DNA of 39,847 nt from Acidobacteriota bacterium (GCA_019247455.1 JAFAOW010000029.1:1-39847), one strand, 5' to 3'; shown: positions 26,252 through 34,781, counted from the first letter of the stretch. Made by a program: numbers and translations. Notes: generated by a model not told the origin, from the sequence alone.

Positions 26252-26458
26252 CTAATATCCGTCGTCGTCAAACGCATCGAAGCCATCGTCACCTGTCCCA
26301 TCTTCGGCGCCTTCTTCGCTGAGATCGAGCTCGATCGGGTCCAGGCCGACAACCGTGAGTTTGGAACCGCACTCGTCACAGGTGACGTTATCCCCTTGCT
26401 CACAGTCGGCGTCGACGAAAACTTCTTCAGTACACTCGGGACAAACTGATGTTGGCAT
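26252..26458 (-). CDS. LysW-like small zinc-ribbon protein
   Basis: This is a 68-residue acidic protein. CPEC (6-9) and CDEC (27-30) form a zinc ribbon, followed by GSKLTVVGLDPIELDL, which matches the LysW/ArgW amino-group carrier fold (ELEVVGLDP). The tail is Asp/Glu/Gly-rich and ends DDDGY. True LysW proteins end in EDWGE, and the terminal Glu carries the substrate; that end is missing here. No lysX, argB or argC-like gene is adjacent. GGGGGA lies about 10 bases before the ATG. A zinc-ribbon protein of unknown role is the safest call. Confidence 0.8.
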   Translation of the reverse strand: MPTSVCPECTEEVFVDADCEQGDNVTCDECGSKLTVVGLDPIELDLSEEGAEDGTGDDGFDAFDDDGY

Positions 26459-26583
26459 TTACTGATCTTCCCCCAGATATCTGCGGTATCATCTCGAGAG
26501 AGAAGGATGAGACCGCGAAAATAAGCGTTGACTAAAATCTAACTTTTATAAAACCGCTTGGCAAATAATCGCTCATTTTTGGA

Positions 26584-27516
26584 ATGACGCCTATCAAACT
26601 CAACATTCCTACGGATAGGAAATTCGATGTTATCGGTTTCGGTACCAACGCGGTCGATCATCTGATCCGCGTGCCGTACTTTCCCGAATTCAACTCGAAA
26701 GTGGAAATTATTGGCAGTGAGACCCTTGCCGGCGGCGAGATCGCTTCAACGATGGTCGGACTTCAGCGTCTCGGATCGAACACAGCTTACGCGGGCAGAT
26801 TTGGAAGCGACGAAGAAGGCAAGATCGGCCTCGCATCCCTAATAGATGAGGGGGTGGATATCTCAGCCGCAGAAACGATAAATGGCGCCCGCACACAGAT
26901 CGCGTACATTGTCATCGATGAGCACACAGGCGAACGAACCATTATGTGGCGGCGCGATCGACAACTTGCTTATTTGCCGGAAGACGCCCCGGTTCATCTT
27001 GCGGCCGAATGTAAGGTCCTGCACATGACGCCGCACGATACTGCCGCCTGCATCAAAATGGCCAGGGCAGCGCGAGAGGCGGGAACGATCGTCTCGCTCG
27101 ATCTCGACAATAACTTCGACGGTCTGGAAGAGCTCCTTCCCCTTGTCGACGTATGTATCATTTCGTCGGACTTTCCTAGCCGGTTCTTTGGGATGACCGA
27201 TATAGAATCCGCTTTAGGACGACTCGCCGACGAATTCGGCAGTTTCGTGGTGGGCTGCACGCTCGGTGCCGAGGGCGCATTATTTCATGCGGGGGGAGAA
27301 TTGCTGAGGTCGACCGGTTTCGAGGTTCCAGGTGGCTGCGTTGACACGACCGGTGCAGGGGATGCATTTCGCGCAGGGTTTATTTACGGGTTACTTTCCG
27401 GATACTCGCTTGAGGCGGCTTGTGCAACCGCTAATAAGGTTGCCGCGCTCAAATGCCGCAGAATGGGGGCCCGGAACGGTTTGCCTACGCTTGATGAACT
27501 CCGGCAAACAAAATAG
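26584..27516 (+). CDS. PfkB-family carbohydrate/nucleoside kinase
   Basis: This is a 310-residue ribokinase-like enzyme. It has the N-terminal FDVIGFGTNAVDHLIRV strand, GG at 50-51 followed by the STMVGLQRLG helix, RFGSDEEGK, and the signature DTTGAGDAFRAGF (254-266), with D260 as the expected catalytic base. It should phosphorylate a sugar or nucleoside with ATP. The substrate is not clear from sequence. It stands alone: a divergent LysW-like gene lies upstream and a GGDEF gene downstream, with a probable promoter between it and the latter. Confidence 0.88.
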   Translation: MTPIKLNIPTDRKFDVIGFGTNAVDHLIRVPYFPEFNSKVEIIGSETLAGGEIASTMVGLQRLGSNTAYAGRFGSDEEGKIGLASLIDEGVDISAAETINGARTQIAYIVIDEHTGERTIMWRRDRQLAYLPEDAPVHLAAECKVLHMTPHDTAACIKMARAAREAGTIVSLDLDNNFDGLEELLPLVDVCIISSDFPSRFFGMTDIESALGRLADEFGSFVVGCTLGAEGALFHAGGELLRSTGFEVPGGCVDTTGAGDAFRAGFIYGLLSGYSLEAACATANKVAALKCRRMGARNGLPTLDELRQTK

Positions 27517-27546
27517 TGGACTTTAACATTGTTTTGTGGATATAAT
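27517..27546 (+). promoter_or_regulatory. Probable sigma70-type promoter for the 27632 GGDEF gene
   Basis: A perfect TATAAT lies at 27541-27546. TGGACT (27517-27522, four of six matches to TTGACA) lies 18 bases before it. It begins directly after the PfkB stop codon, leaving an untranslated leader of about 80 bases before the ATG at 27632. Confidence 0.5.
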
Positions 27547-27631
27547 CGATGTTGTGTAGTCCCACTGCACGTTCCTCCCAGCCCAGGCGACACCTCCCCG
27601 ATCTTTCCGATCGCCAAAAAGCATCCTCAAA

Positions 27632-28837
27632 ATGGACTCGAAGATAGGCCTAATTATTCAATTGGCGGGAGTGTCGCTAATTACTCTTCTGACGCTTTTC
27701 CTGCGTCGGTCGATAAATGTCGTCGCGCTGAAGCATTGGACCAACGCGTGGCTGTTCCTGTCATTCGCGCTTTTCTGCTTACGTCTCGCGTTCAGCTACG
27801 AAGATTATTCGACTCAGCTCTTCAGCTTTTACTTCCTGACCGAATATGTGTTCGGTTTTCTGCTTATTGCCGGGTGCCGCAGTCTTTCAGCGAATAAGGA
27901 AATGAAAATTAGGCAGGAGGTTTTCGTCCTGCCGTTTATTGTCATAGCCTTCGCCCTGCCGTTCCTGGGCGACGATTTCAACCTGATCTTCAACGTACAT
28001 TCGCTAATACTCGCCGGGTTTTTCCTTATTGCCTTGATAGCGCTATGGAAAACCCCGATCCGAACGTTCGGATGGAAGGTAATGAGTATCGCTCTGACGT
28101 TGCTCGTGATCGATTTCTTTCAGTATTTTGTCGTGTTTTCGGTGCGGCAATACTATGTGGTCGAATTCGACTATCTCCAGTACAACTCGGTGATCGACCT
28201 CGTGCTCCAGATCCTGCTTGGATTTGGAATGGTGATCGTTCTGCTTGAGCAGGTGCTGATGGACGCAAAAACAGCCAACGAAAAGCTAAAGCGGGCTCAC
28301 GAGAAGCTTGAGGAGCTGGCACATATCGATCCGTTGACCACCGCCCTGAATCGACACGCCTTCCACGGATATCTGAAGCGGCGGGGTGACGAGAATCAGT
28401 TGATCTCGGGCTGTGTCGGTTTTTTTGACGTCGATAACCTGAAAGTGGTCAACGATGTTCACGGCCACGCCGTTGGCGACGCCGTTATCCGCGCTGTAGT
28501 GAGGGCGATCCGTGACGTCATTCGTGCTGAAGACCTCATCTTCCGATGGGGCGGAGACGAATTTTTCGTACTCATGGTCGGCCTCGATTCTGTTACAGCT
28601 AATTCGCGAATGAAGCGCATGGAGGACCTTCTCTCAAATGTTGTTATTGAGGGGAACGCCATGACGATCGAGGTCTCTCATGCCTTCGCGGATTTCGGCG
28701 ACCTCCGCGATCTGGAGAATACGATCCAAAAGGCCGATGCCGGAATGTACCAGGAGAAACAGTTAAGAAAGGCACGGAGCGCCACACAAAACGGCATGTC
28801 GATGGCGGAAGATCCCGAGCTCGTAATAGCCGGTTAA
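27632..28837 (+). CDS. Multi-TM membrane diguanylate cyclase (GGDEF)
   Basis: This is a 401-residue protein. About seven hydrophobic segments occupy residues 5-207 (a membrane sensory module I cannot name). A short coiled stretch rich in Lys/Glu (212-230) leads to the GGDEF domain (231-385). The active site is intact at 307-311 (RWGGDEFF), FFDVDNLKVVND supplies the metal Asp, and RAED at 298-301 is an I-site. It should convert two GTP to c-di-GMP at the inner membrane in response to an unknown signal. A terminator-like hairpin follows at 28864. Confidence 0.9.
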   Translation: MDSKIGLIIQLAGVSLITLLTLFLRRSINVVALKHWTNAWLFLSFALFCLRLAFSYEDYSTQLFSFYFLTEYVFGFLLIAGCRSLSANKEMKIRQEVFVLPFIVIAFALPFLGDDFNLIFNVHSLILAGFFLIALIALWKTPIRTFGWKVMSIALTLLVIDFFQYFVVFSVRQYYVVEFDYLQYNSVIDLVLQILLGFGMVIVLLEQVLMDAKTANEKLKRAHEKLEELAHIDPLTTALNRHAFHGYLKRRGDENQLISGCVGFFDVDNLKVVNDVHGHAVGDAVIRAVVRAIRDVIRAEDLIFRWGGDEFFVLMVGLDSVTANSRMKRMEDLLSNVVIEGNAMTIEVSHAFADFGDLRDLENTIQKADAGMYQEKQLRKARSATQNGMSMAEDPELVIAG

Positions 28838-28863
28838 GCACATCTCATCTCAAGACAGCAGTC

Positions 28864-28892
28864 GGCCCGTGTCAGAAATTCCTGCGCGGGTC
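28864..28892 (+). terminator. Hairpin after the GGDEF gene
   Basis: GGCCCGTGTCAG (28864-28875) pairs with CTGCGCGGGTC (28882-28892), with two G-U pairs and one bulged U; the loop is AAATTC. TTATAGTTT follows. The imperfect T-tract makes this a moderate terminator. It abuts the stop codon of the convergent hydrolase gene. Confidence 0.45.
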
Positions 28893-29558
28893 TTATAGTT
28901 TCTCCCTAAAGAAAGCAATTACCTTCGCCCACGCGTCTGCGGCAGCTGTGGCGTCATAGACCTCGGGCCGAGTATCGTTGAAAAAGGCGTGGTCCGCATC
29001 GTACTTGACCGATTGCAACGGCAGTTCGAACCGGGAAGCCGCATCTTCCAGGCCCGCTACTTTTTTCGTGTCGATCCACCCGTCCCTCGTACCGGAGATG
29101 AAGATAGTAGGCGTTGTAAGTTTCTTAAGGACATCATCGTCAGGAATATCACCATAGAAGACCGCCGCAGCGCTGATCCCATCCAACTCGCAGGCTGCGC
29201 GCAAGGCATATGTTCCACCCATGCAGTACCCGGTGATGCCGAAATGCGTGAGATCCATCGATCTACGAGCTGCGTCCAGCGCATTTTTGATCGTATCCAT
29301 GCCGTCCTCTATCTTGAGATCGTGCATCATCCTGGAAGCTTCATCACCGTTAGCCGCAAGTTTTCCGCGATAAAGATCGGGTGCGATCCCGATAAAGCCT
29401 TCCGCGGCGTAACGGCCCGTAATGTCCTTAATGTGGCCGTTCAGGCCCCACCATTCCTGAATTATAAGGACCGCCGCCCGGCTTGGGCCATCCGGTTTGG
29501 CAATGTAGGCGGATGCCGCGCCGTTTGCAGTATCAAATGAAAGCATATCAGTTTGCAT
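28893..29558 (-). CDS. Dienelactone hydrolase family protein
   Basis: This is a 221-residue alpha/beta hydrolase. The nucleophile elbow is GYCMGG with C112; the acid is D159 (SGTRDGWID) and the His is H190 (DADHAFFND). E35 in IQEWWGLN matches the residue that controls the Cys in dienelactone hydrolases. The family hydrolyses ester or lactone bonds; the substrate here is unknown. There is no signal peptide, so it is cytoplasmic. GAGG lies just upstream of the ATG and a promoter is visible at 29586-29614. Confidence 0.92.
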   Translation of the reverse strand: MQTDMLSFDTANGAASAYIAKPDGPSRAAVLIIQEWWGLNGHIKDITGRYAAEGFIGIAPDLYRGKLAANGDEASRMMHDLKIEDGMDTIKNALDAARRSMDLTHFGITGYCMGGTYALRAACELDGISAAAVFYGDIPDDDVLKKLTTPTIFISGTRDGWIDTKKVAGLEDAASRFELPLQSVKYDADHAFFNDTRPEVYDATAAADAWAKVIAFFREKL

Positions 29559-29585
29559 AGATCCTCTTTTGTAAACTCCGGTTAC

Positions 29586-29614
29586 ATTGTAGAAAACTTT
29601 CAGGCCTCTGCTAA
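29586..29614 (-). promoter_or_regulatory. Probable promoter of the dienelactone hydrolase gene
   Basis: Read on the - strand, TTAGCA (29614-29609) and TACAAT (29591-29586) are separated by 17 bases. The -10 is one mismatch from TATAAT and the -35 matches TTGACA at four of six. The start codon is about 28 bases beyond the -10. Confidence 0.5.
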
Positions 29615-29709
29615 GTCTTCATTTCGAGGGCGAAAAACTGTTTTAATCGATCCTAAAATTGCGTTATCCTAAGACCGGCACCGTCCTTCTTCCACACACA
29701 GCCGTCAGT

Positions 29710-30642
29710 ATGAATGAGTCTCAGATCACTCGTCGCGACCTGAAACCAGTTCTCGTGTTTTTGTCGGGTGAGCTCATCGCCGTCCCGATCCCGCTCGAAC
29801 GCGAAGAGGTCATCCTCGGACGCGCTCTCGAGGCGGACGTTCGTGTGAATGATACGCAGGTTTCTCGGCAGCATGCACGGATCAACGCGGTTCGAAATGA
29901 CGACACGGAGACCATAGAATTCATTCTCAAGGACCTTGATTCACGGAACGGCACATTTCTCAATGGCCGCAGGGTGCGGCGCGAGAAGTTGTCTAACGGC
30001 GATAAGATCACGGTTGGCGAAACGATCCTCCGGTTTGACCTGCTGGACGAGATCGACCGTGAATACCAGCGGCAGATCCACCGACTGATCTCTCACGACG
30101 ATCTTACCGGGTTACTCTCAAGCCGCTCTTTCTTCTCAGAGCTCCGCCGTGAAGCGGGCCGCGCGACCGCAGAGAGCCGCCCATTCTGCGTGCTAATGAT
30201 GGACGGCGATAACTTCAAGGAAGTAAATGACACTTACGGTCACCTGACCGGAAGCAAGACGATCGAGGAGATCGGCTTCTCGATAATGACAAACCTTCGG
30301 AGCGGTGACGCTGCGGCCCGGTTCGGCGGCGATGAGTTTGCGGCGTTTCTTCTCGATGCGGAGTTGACACAGGGACTTGTGGCTGCTGAACGCATTCGGA
30401 CAAGTATCGAGACATATCCATTCAGCGTTGTAAGCCAGTCGGACCGCAAGAACTCACACCACATCACCGTGAGCATCGGCGTGTCCTCTTTTCCTGACGA
30501 TTCATCCGACCCGATCGAATTGGTAGAAATGGCCGATTCAGCCCTTTATCGGGCAAAGCGGGAGGGGAGGAATCGCGTTGCCGCGTATCGGGATGTTTCC
30601 GACGAGGAGCTTGTGAGAGACCTTCCGCCGCGCCGCGCATGA
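29710..30642 (+). CDS. FHA-GGDEF diguanylate cyclase
   Basis: This is a 310-residue cytoplasmic protein. The N-terminal FHA domain (about 12-112) has the phosphothreonine-binding signature: GR at 37-38, SRQH at 52-55 and SRNGTFLNG at 78-86. A short helix (113-130) joins it to GGDEF (131-295) with RFGGDEF at 204-210 and RSGD at 197-200 as I-site. It should make c-di-GMP and respond to a phosphorylated partner, presumably a Ser/Thr-kinase substrate; no kinase gene is in the window. The ATG at 29710 is preferred. A TTG at 29659 would add 17 residues that do not belong to the FHA fold. Confidence 0.92.
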   Translation: MNESQITRRDLKPVLVFLSGELIAVPIPLEREEVILGRALEADVRVNDTQVSRQHARINAVRNDDTETIEFILKDLDSRNGTFLNGRRVRREKLSNGDKITVGETILRFDLLDEIDREYQRQIHRLISHDDLTGLLSSRSFFSELRREAGRATAESRPFCVLMMDGDNFKEVNDTYGHLTGSKTIEEIGFSIMTNLRSGDAAARFGGDEFAAFLLDAELTQGLVAAERIRTSIETYPFSVVSQSDRKNSHHITVSIGVSSFPDDSSDPIELVEMADSALYRAKREGRNRVAAYRDVSDEELVRDLPPRRA

Positions 30643-30646
30643 GAAA

Positions 30647-30666
30647 GGCGCCCCCCGTGGGACGCC
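30647..30666 (-). terminator. GC-rich hairpin between convergent genes
   Basis: GGCG (30647-30650) pairs with CGCC (30663-30666), and a second stem CCC/GGG lies inside. On the - strand it is followed by TTTCTC, so it may weakly terminate the radical SAM transcript, whose stop lies about 27 bases upstream in that direction. It may also protect the end of the + strand transcript. Confidence 0.35.
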
Positions 30667-30692
30667 CCGAATAACAAAACTCTATCCTTAGA

Positions 30693-31952
30693 TCAGAATC
30701 CCTGAACGCCTCTAAATCCGGATCTCGCCTGCTTCGCCATCCAAGTCAATACGCGGCGCGTGTTATAGCAGTACCCGAGGATGTAATTGCATGTTGAGAG
30801 GCAATGTTTCGAACATTCCGTCTTCATGTCATTGAGCTGCGTCCGGTCGAACTTATGATCCCCGACCACACCCCAGTCGTGCGTTGCGGAGTACATTGGA
30901 AAGCATGGCGCGAGCGTTCCGTCTGTACGGATGATCAGTGAGTGCTCACCAGCTTCACACCGCCACTCGGGCGGCTGACCGCGCATCAGTTTTTTCATGT
31001 CTTCCATGTGCTGGACCGGATTGGCCATCTTGTATCCATGGTTAAGACGCAGGTCCTGAAGATAATCGAGTAAAGCGTCGACCTTCGGCCAATCTTCCTC
31101 GGTGAGATAGGTCTCGTTATCGTTGAGGTGCTTAAAGTGGCCCTGCTCGGTCATCGGCGTCTCGTTAACGTGATAATCGGTAGCGATGCCGTTGTCGTGG
31201 GCGATCTTGGTGAGTTCTTTAACATCGTCCATATTGTTATGGCAGATGTTGATATTGAACATCATCGTATAGCCGTAATAACGCTGGCGCTTTACCAGGT
31301 ATTCGAATTGCGGCCTGATCGGATCCAGCGCTTTCGGCAGGGATTTTCGATGTGCAATAGAGTCAACAGCGAGATTGAACGTAGCGATGCCCGCGTCGCC
31401 GAGCTTATCGATTATCTCCGGCGTCATCAGACGGCCGTTGGTAGGCAAGTAGACAAAGATATCCCTCTTCGCACTGTAATCGACGATCTTATGGATGAAC
31501 TTCGGCCTTAAAAGCGGTTCGCCTCCCATCAACGCGAGCACGCGCGATCCAATAGAGTGGAGCCAATCGATAGAGCGCTTAGCTACATCCTCGGTCATTC
31601 CCTTAACCCGGTTGTTGTACGACCAGCAATAGTGACAGTCATAATTACACTTCCAATCGGTAAAAAGGTAAGGAATTATCGGGCGAAGCTCTTTTGAGTG
31701 CCAGCGGGACTTAAAGTAGGGAGCACCCCAGGTTTTCCAGGTTCGTTTCGCGTTGTGCAACTGATATTCCCGCAGAGTCATCTCAGCGGGTTCGGGTTTT
31801 TGGGGATAAACGGGTTCCGGCAATAATTCGTCCGGATTTGGCGCCAAAGCCTCGGGCTTGGCGTCTTTATAGAGTATCTGGTGGAGTTTTTGGTCGATCC
31901 GGTATGCCGGAGCATCAACACCGATCTTCGGCTTTTCGGCAACATCTAACAC
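30693..31952 (-). CDS. Radical SAM protein with Cys-rich C-terminal (SPASM-like) region
   Basis: This is a 419-residue protein. The radical SAM cluster motif is CNYDCHYC (C102, C106, C109), followed by MGGEPLLRP for SAM binding. The C-terminus holds many more cysteines (WRCEAGEH, APCFPMY, TECSKHCLSTCNYILGYC), which suggests one or two auxiliary iron-sulfur clusters as in SPASM proteins. These act on peptides, proteins or cofactors; the substrate is unknown. The GTG at 31952 has AGGGGG eight bases upstream, a strong reason to prefer it over the upstream TTG at 32003. Neighbours give no peptide substrate. Confidence 0.88.
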   Translation of the reverse strand: MLDVAEKPKIGVDAPAYRIDQKLHQILYKDAKPEALAPNPDELLPEPVYPQKPEPAEMTLREYQLHNAKRTWKTWGAPYFKSRWHSKELRPIIPYLFTDWKCNYDCHYCWSYNNRVKGMTEDVAKRSIDWLHSIGSRVLALMGGEPLLRPKFIHKIVDYSAKRDIFVYLPTNGRLMTPEIIDKLGDAGIATFNLAVDSIAHRKSLPKALDPIRPQFEYLVKRQRYYGYTMMFNINICHNNMDDVKELTKIAHDNGIATDYHVNETPMTEQGHFKHLNDNETYLTEEDWPKVDALLDYLQDLRLNHGYKMANPVQHMEDMKKLMRGQPPEWRCEAGEHSLIIRTDGTLAPCFPMYSATHDWGVVGDHKFDRTQLNDMKTECSKHCLSTCNYILGYCYNTRRVLTWMAKQARSGFRGVQGF

Positions 31953-32182
31953 TAAATGATTCCCCCTACAAAAAATTGAATATAGAGTCTCACGATAGCA
32001 CAAAGACAGGTATTTGCAAGGGCTTTCTCATGCGGTCGATGGGGTTCGGACGCCGAATAAACCCGTGGTCAAATTGCAACATTCACGCGGGAAAGTCGTG
32101 AAATACTTGGTTTTCTTTCGTGCTAGAATTGTCGCTTAGCGGCTCTTCCGGTCGAGGCCCTGAAAAAAGGCAGTATTCTTAA

Positions 32183-32803
32183 GTGATCACAAAGCTAAAT
32201 CTCGCAACTTATCCATTTCGCAACCGGGTCCTGCCCTATCTGTTGGCGGGTCTGATGATCCTTGTTGCAGCGATCAGCGGTATCTACTCCCTGTCGCGTT
32301 TGAATGCCAATCGCAGGGAGAATGACGCTATCGTCGCGAAAAATCAGGACAAACAAGCGGAGATCACTCGCCTCAAGGGGGAGGGCGAAAAGGTCCAGCA
32401 GCTCCTTACTCCGGATCAAAAAAGCCTTTTAGTGGCCGCTCACAAGCTCGTCGCAAATAAGCGCTTTGGCTGGTCGAGGCTTTTTGCCGATCTCGAAGCT
32501 GTCCTTCCGCCAAATGTGAGTGCCTCGCGGATCGCGGTACAAAATATTTATGACGACGCCGGCCGCATGAAAGCGGAGCTTGAGGTGGGGGTGCTTTGCA
32601 AAGACTATCAGGGCGTCCAGGTCCTTATCGATAACATGAACAACTCGGGCATGTTTCGTGCGGAACTGCGGGGACAGGACCTTCAGAAGAACGAGCGTAT
32701 AACTTATACCGAGTACACGTTCCACGTGATCTATTCGCCGGCATACGGATATTCGACAGGACCGACGATCGATGTCGCCCAAAATCAGGGAGGTGTGCAG
32801 TAA
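32183..32803 (+). CDS. pilN: PilN-like type IV pilus assembly protein
   Basis: This 206-residue protein opens with the PilN pattern (KLNLATYPFRNR), then one TM helix (about 17-36), a coiled coil (about 40-75) and a ferredoxin-like periplasmic domain. PilN and PilO form the inner-membrane alignment complex of type IV pili or type II secretion systems. The start is GTG at 32183 with a weak purine tract upstream. No PilM-like gene precedes it, although PilM normally binds this very N-terminus. The stop overlaps the pilO-like ATG (TAATG). Confidence 0.82.
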   Translation: MITKLNLATYPFRNRVLPYLLAGLMILVAAISGIYSLSRLNANRRENDAIVAKNQDKQAEITRLKGEGEKVQQLLTPDQKSLLVAAHKLVANKRFGWSRLFADLEAVLPPNVSASRIAVQNIYDDAGRMKAELEVGVLCKDYQGVQVLIDNMNNSGMFRAELRGQDLQKNERITYTEYTFHVIYSPAYGYSTGPTIDVAQNQGGVQ

Positions 32804-33717
32804 TGAGCGAAAGCACACATCTTGTTGATCAAACCCCTGAGCCCGACAAAGTTACGGTCATCGTTGACGACGCTCCGGTCGTCCCAGCCAACAGGCCGCG
32901 CAAGGTTTACGCGGGAATGTGGGGCCCGCTTGAGATCGGGGCGGTCACCATCGGAGCCCTCGTCCTTGTGGCGGCGGCGATGGTCTACTTCTTCTTCGTT
33001 GTACCCTCGAACCGTCAGCTTGCCATGAGCAAGTCCGACTCCGACCGTCTTGATTCGGAACTGGTCTCGGCGAATACAAAGTGGGGTGATATCAACAACT
33101 CTCAGACCCAGGTCGATAAGCTCGTCGCCAGCGTTGACGATTTCGAATCGCGTGTCCTGCCGGCTGTGACTAACGGCCAGGGAGCCCTCTACCAGCGGAT
33201 CAACGGCCTTATTGCAAGTTATGGTCTCGTTAATACATCCGGGCCCGACTACGCTCCGCTCGATGCTCCGGATCAGAACCAGGGCAATCAGTCCGACCAG
33301 GAGAAAGGCCGGGCAAAATTCCGCAGCATATATCCGGGAGTTTACGTCTCGATGACGGTGGAGGGTTCGTATCAGAATCTTCGCCGCTTTCTGCGTGAGA
33401 TAGAAACGGGCAATGAGTTTATCGTGATCAGCACGGTCGAACTCGCGCCCTCGGACAACGAGACCCAGCAGAAACCGCAGCAGGTGCCGGTGCAGCCCGT
33501 TCAGCCGAATGCGAAGCAGCCGATGATGCCGAACGGTCAGCCGCTGCCGAACGGTTTCAATGCCGGTCCCGTTAGAATGACCCCCGGTCAACAGCTAGGC
33601 GCGCAAGCTCCGCAGCGACAGCTGGGAAAGATGCACGGCGAGGTCGTCAGTCTTCATATTGAGCTTGCGGCATACTTCCGCCGTCCAAATTTTGTTCCCC
33701 AGGGGGTCCAGCAGTAA
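32803..33717 (+). CDS. pilO: PilO-like type IV pilus assembly protein
   Basis: This is a 304-residue protein with a cytoplasmic N-terminus, one TM helix (about 45-66), a coiled coil (70-115) and a PilO-like ferredoxin fold. The fold carries YPGVYVSMTVEGSYQNLRRFLREIE and then FIVISTVEL, which is the characteristic PilO strand-helix element. A Pro/Gln/Asn-rich insertion (about 220-275) interrupts the fold before its last strand (GEVVSLHIELAAYFR). Overlapping start and stop codons on both sides show tight coupling with its neighbours. Confidence 0.82.
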   Translation: MSESTHLVDQTPEPDKVTVIVDDAPVVPANRPRKVYAGMWGPLEIGAVTIGALVLVAAAMVYFFFVVPSNRQLAMSKSDSDRLDSELVSANTKWGDINNSQTQVDKLVASVDDFESRVLPAVTNGQGALYQRINGLIASYGLVNTSGPDYAPLDAPDQNQGNQSDQEKGRAKFRSIYPGVYVSMTVEGSYQNLRRFLREIETGNEFIVISTVELAPSDNETQQKPQQVPVQPVQPNAKQPMMPNGQPLPNGFNAGPVRMTPGQQLGAQAPQRQLGKMHGEVVSLHIELAAYFRRPNFVPQGVQQ

Positions 33718-34781
33718 TGGCCTCTATCGATATTAAAACCCCCTCGGAAAGGAACAAATTGATCGCTGCCGGGGCGTTAGGTCTCATCGCCCTCATCGCT
33801 CTTTATCTGGCCTTCGGCCGCAGCCTTTTTGGGGGAAGCACGACGACCGCTACGGTGAGGTCAACGCCGACGCCCAAGCCTGCGACCTCCGCGGCGAGGA
33901 CAAACACGGAGCTTCCGTCGCTCGATGAACAGACGCTGACCTACGAAACCACTCCCGTTGATTGCTGCAATGGCTTTGGCGCCGCACCCGATCCCGGACG
34001 GAACATTTTCGCCTTCTACGAACCGCCTCCGCCGACGCCGTATTCGCCGACGCCCACCCCCACGCCGCCTCCCGTGAAGCCGCCGACACCCGCTCCGACA
34101 CCGCCGGTGCAGATCGCTTTCGTCAATCCTCAAACGGTCTATGCCGGTGCGCAGGGGTTTAGGCTGGAGGTAAATGGCGACAAGTTCACGCCGGATGCGC
34201 ACATATATTTCAATCAGGTCGAGATGCCGACGACCTTCATTAACAGCCAGCGCATGATCACGGACGTCCCCTCGAACCTGATCGCCCAGCAGGGAATGGC
34301 CCAGATCATGGTCCAGACGCCCGACGGTAAGACGTATTCGAACGCGTACAGTTTCTCAGTGCAGCCGCCGCCGAAGCCGAACGTCCAGTACATCGGTATG
34401 ATCACCAAGAAACGCGGAAACAATGATACTGCCTACTTTATCGATCCGACTCGCGGGGCGAATGCCATGCCGTTCGGCGCCCGGCTTAACGATGTTATTA
34501 ACGGCAGATTCCGGCTGATAGACATGTCTGCGTCAGGTGTGTTATTCGAGGACGTCAGCCTCGGCTTTCGCCACCAGGTCGCGATATCAAAACCCTCGGC
34601 AGGCGGCGGATCGGGCGGTGCACCGAACGGATTCCAGCCTTTCGATCCTTCACGATTTACACCCGGCACGATACCGGGCATCCCTGGAAACGTTCAGGTA
34701 GTGACTCCCGGGCAGCCTCCACGGCGGCCGCCGACCCCCGCGCAGGATGTTGATGATGATGACGGCGGTCCGGACGAATAA
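33717..34781 (+). CDS. PilP/GspC-like protein with Pro-rich linker and IPT-like domain
   Basis: This is a 354-residue protein with a TM helix at about 15-33 and a disordered Thr/Pro linker to about residue 130, including a dense PTPTPTPPP tract and the GRNIFAF motif near 94-100 (compare the RDPF motif of PilP/GspC). An IPT/TIG-like beta-sandwich follows (131-216: IAFVNPQTVYAGAQGFRLEVNG). A PilP/GspC-like homology domain (222-292) has YIGMITKKRG, DVINGRFRLIDMSASGVLFED and VAIS. PilP links PilNO to the secretin. The extra IPT domain is not part of usual PilP. The tail is Gly/Pro-rich and acidic. Confidence 0.75.
   Translation: MASIDIKTPSERNKLIAAGALGLIALIALYLAFGRSLFGGSTTTATVRSTPTPKPATSAARTNTELPSLDEQTLTYETTPVDCCNGFGAAPDPGRNIFAFYEPPPPTPYSPTPTPTPPPVKPPTPAPTPPVQIAFVNPQTVYAGAQGFRLEVNGDKFTPDAHIYFNQVEMPTTFINSQRMITDVPSNLIAQQGMAQIMVQTPDGKTYSNAYSFSVQPPPKPNVQYIGMITKKRGNNDTAYFIDPTRGANAMPFGARLNDVINGRFRLIDMSASGVLFEDVSLGFRHQVAISKPSAGGGSGGAPNGFQPFDPSRFTPGTIPGIPGNVQVVTPGQPPRRPPTPAQDVDDDDGGPDE

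Noticed and set aside
26252-26458. Functional LysW amino-group carrier for lysine synthesis
   Set aside because: The C-terminal Glu that holds the substrate is absent and no partner genes are next to it.
26528-26552. TTGACT and TATAAA as a promoter for the PfkB gene
   Set aside because: The hexamers are good, but the spacing is only 13 bases, too short for a normal sigma70 promoter. An atypical promoter cannot be excluded.
34747-34758. Repeated ATG codons as a longer pseudopilin leader
   Set aside because: The sequence encodes the acidic Asp tail of the PilP-like protein in another frame; extra Met residues add nothing to the prepilin signal. The true start among them cannot be decided.
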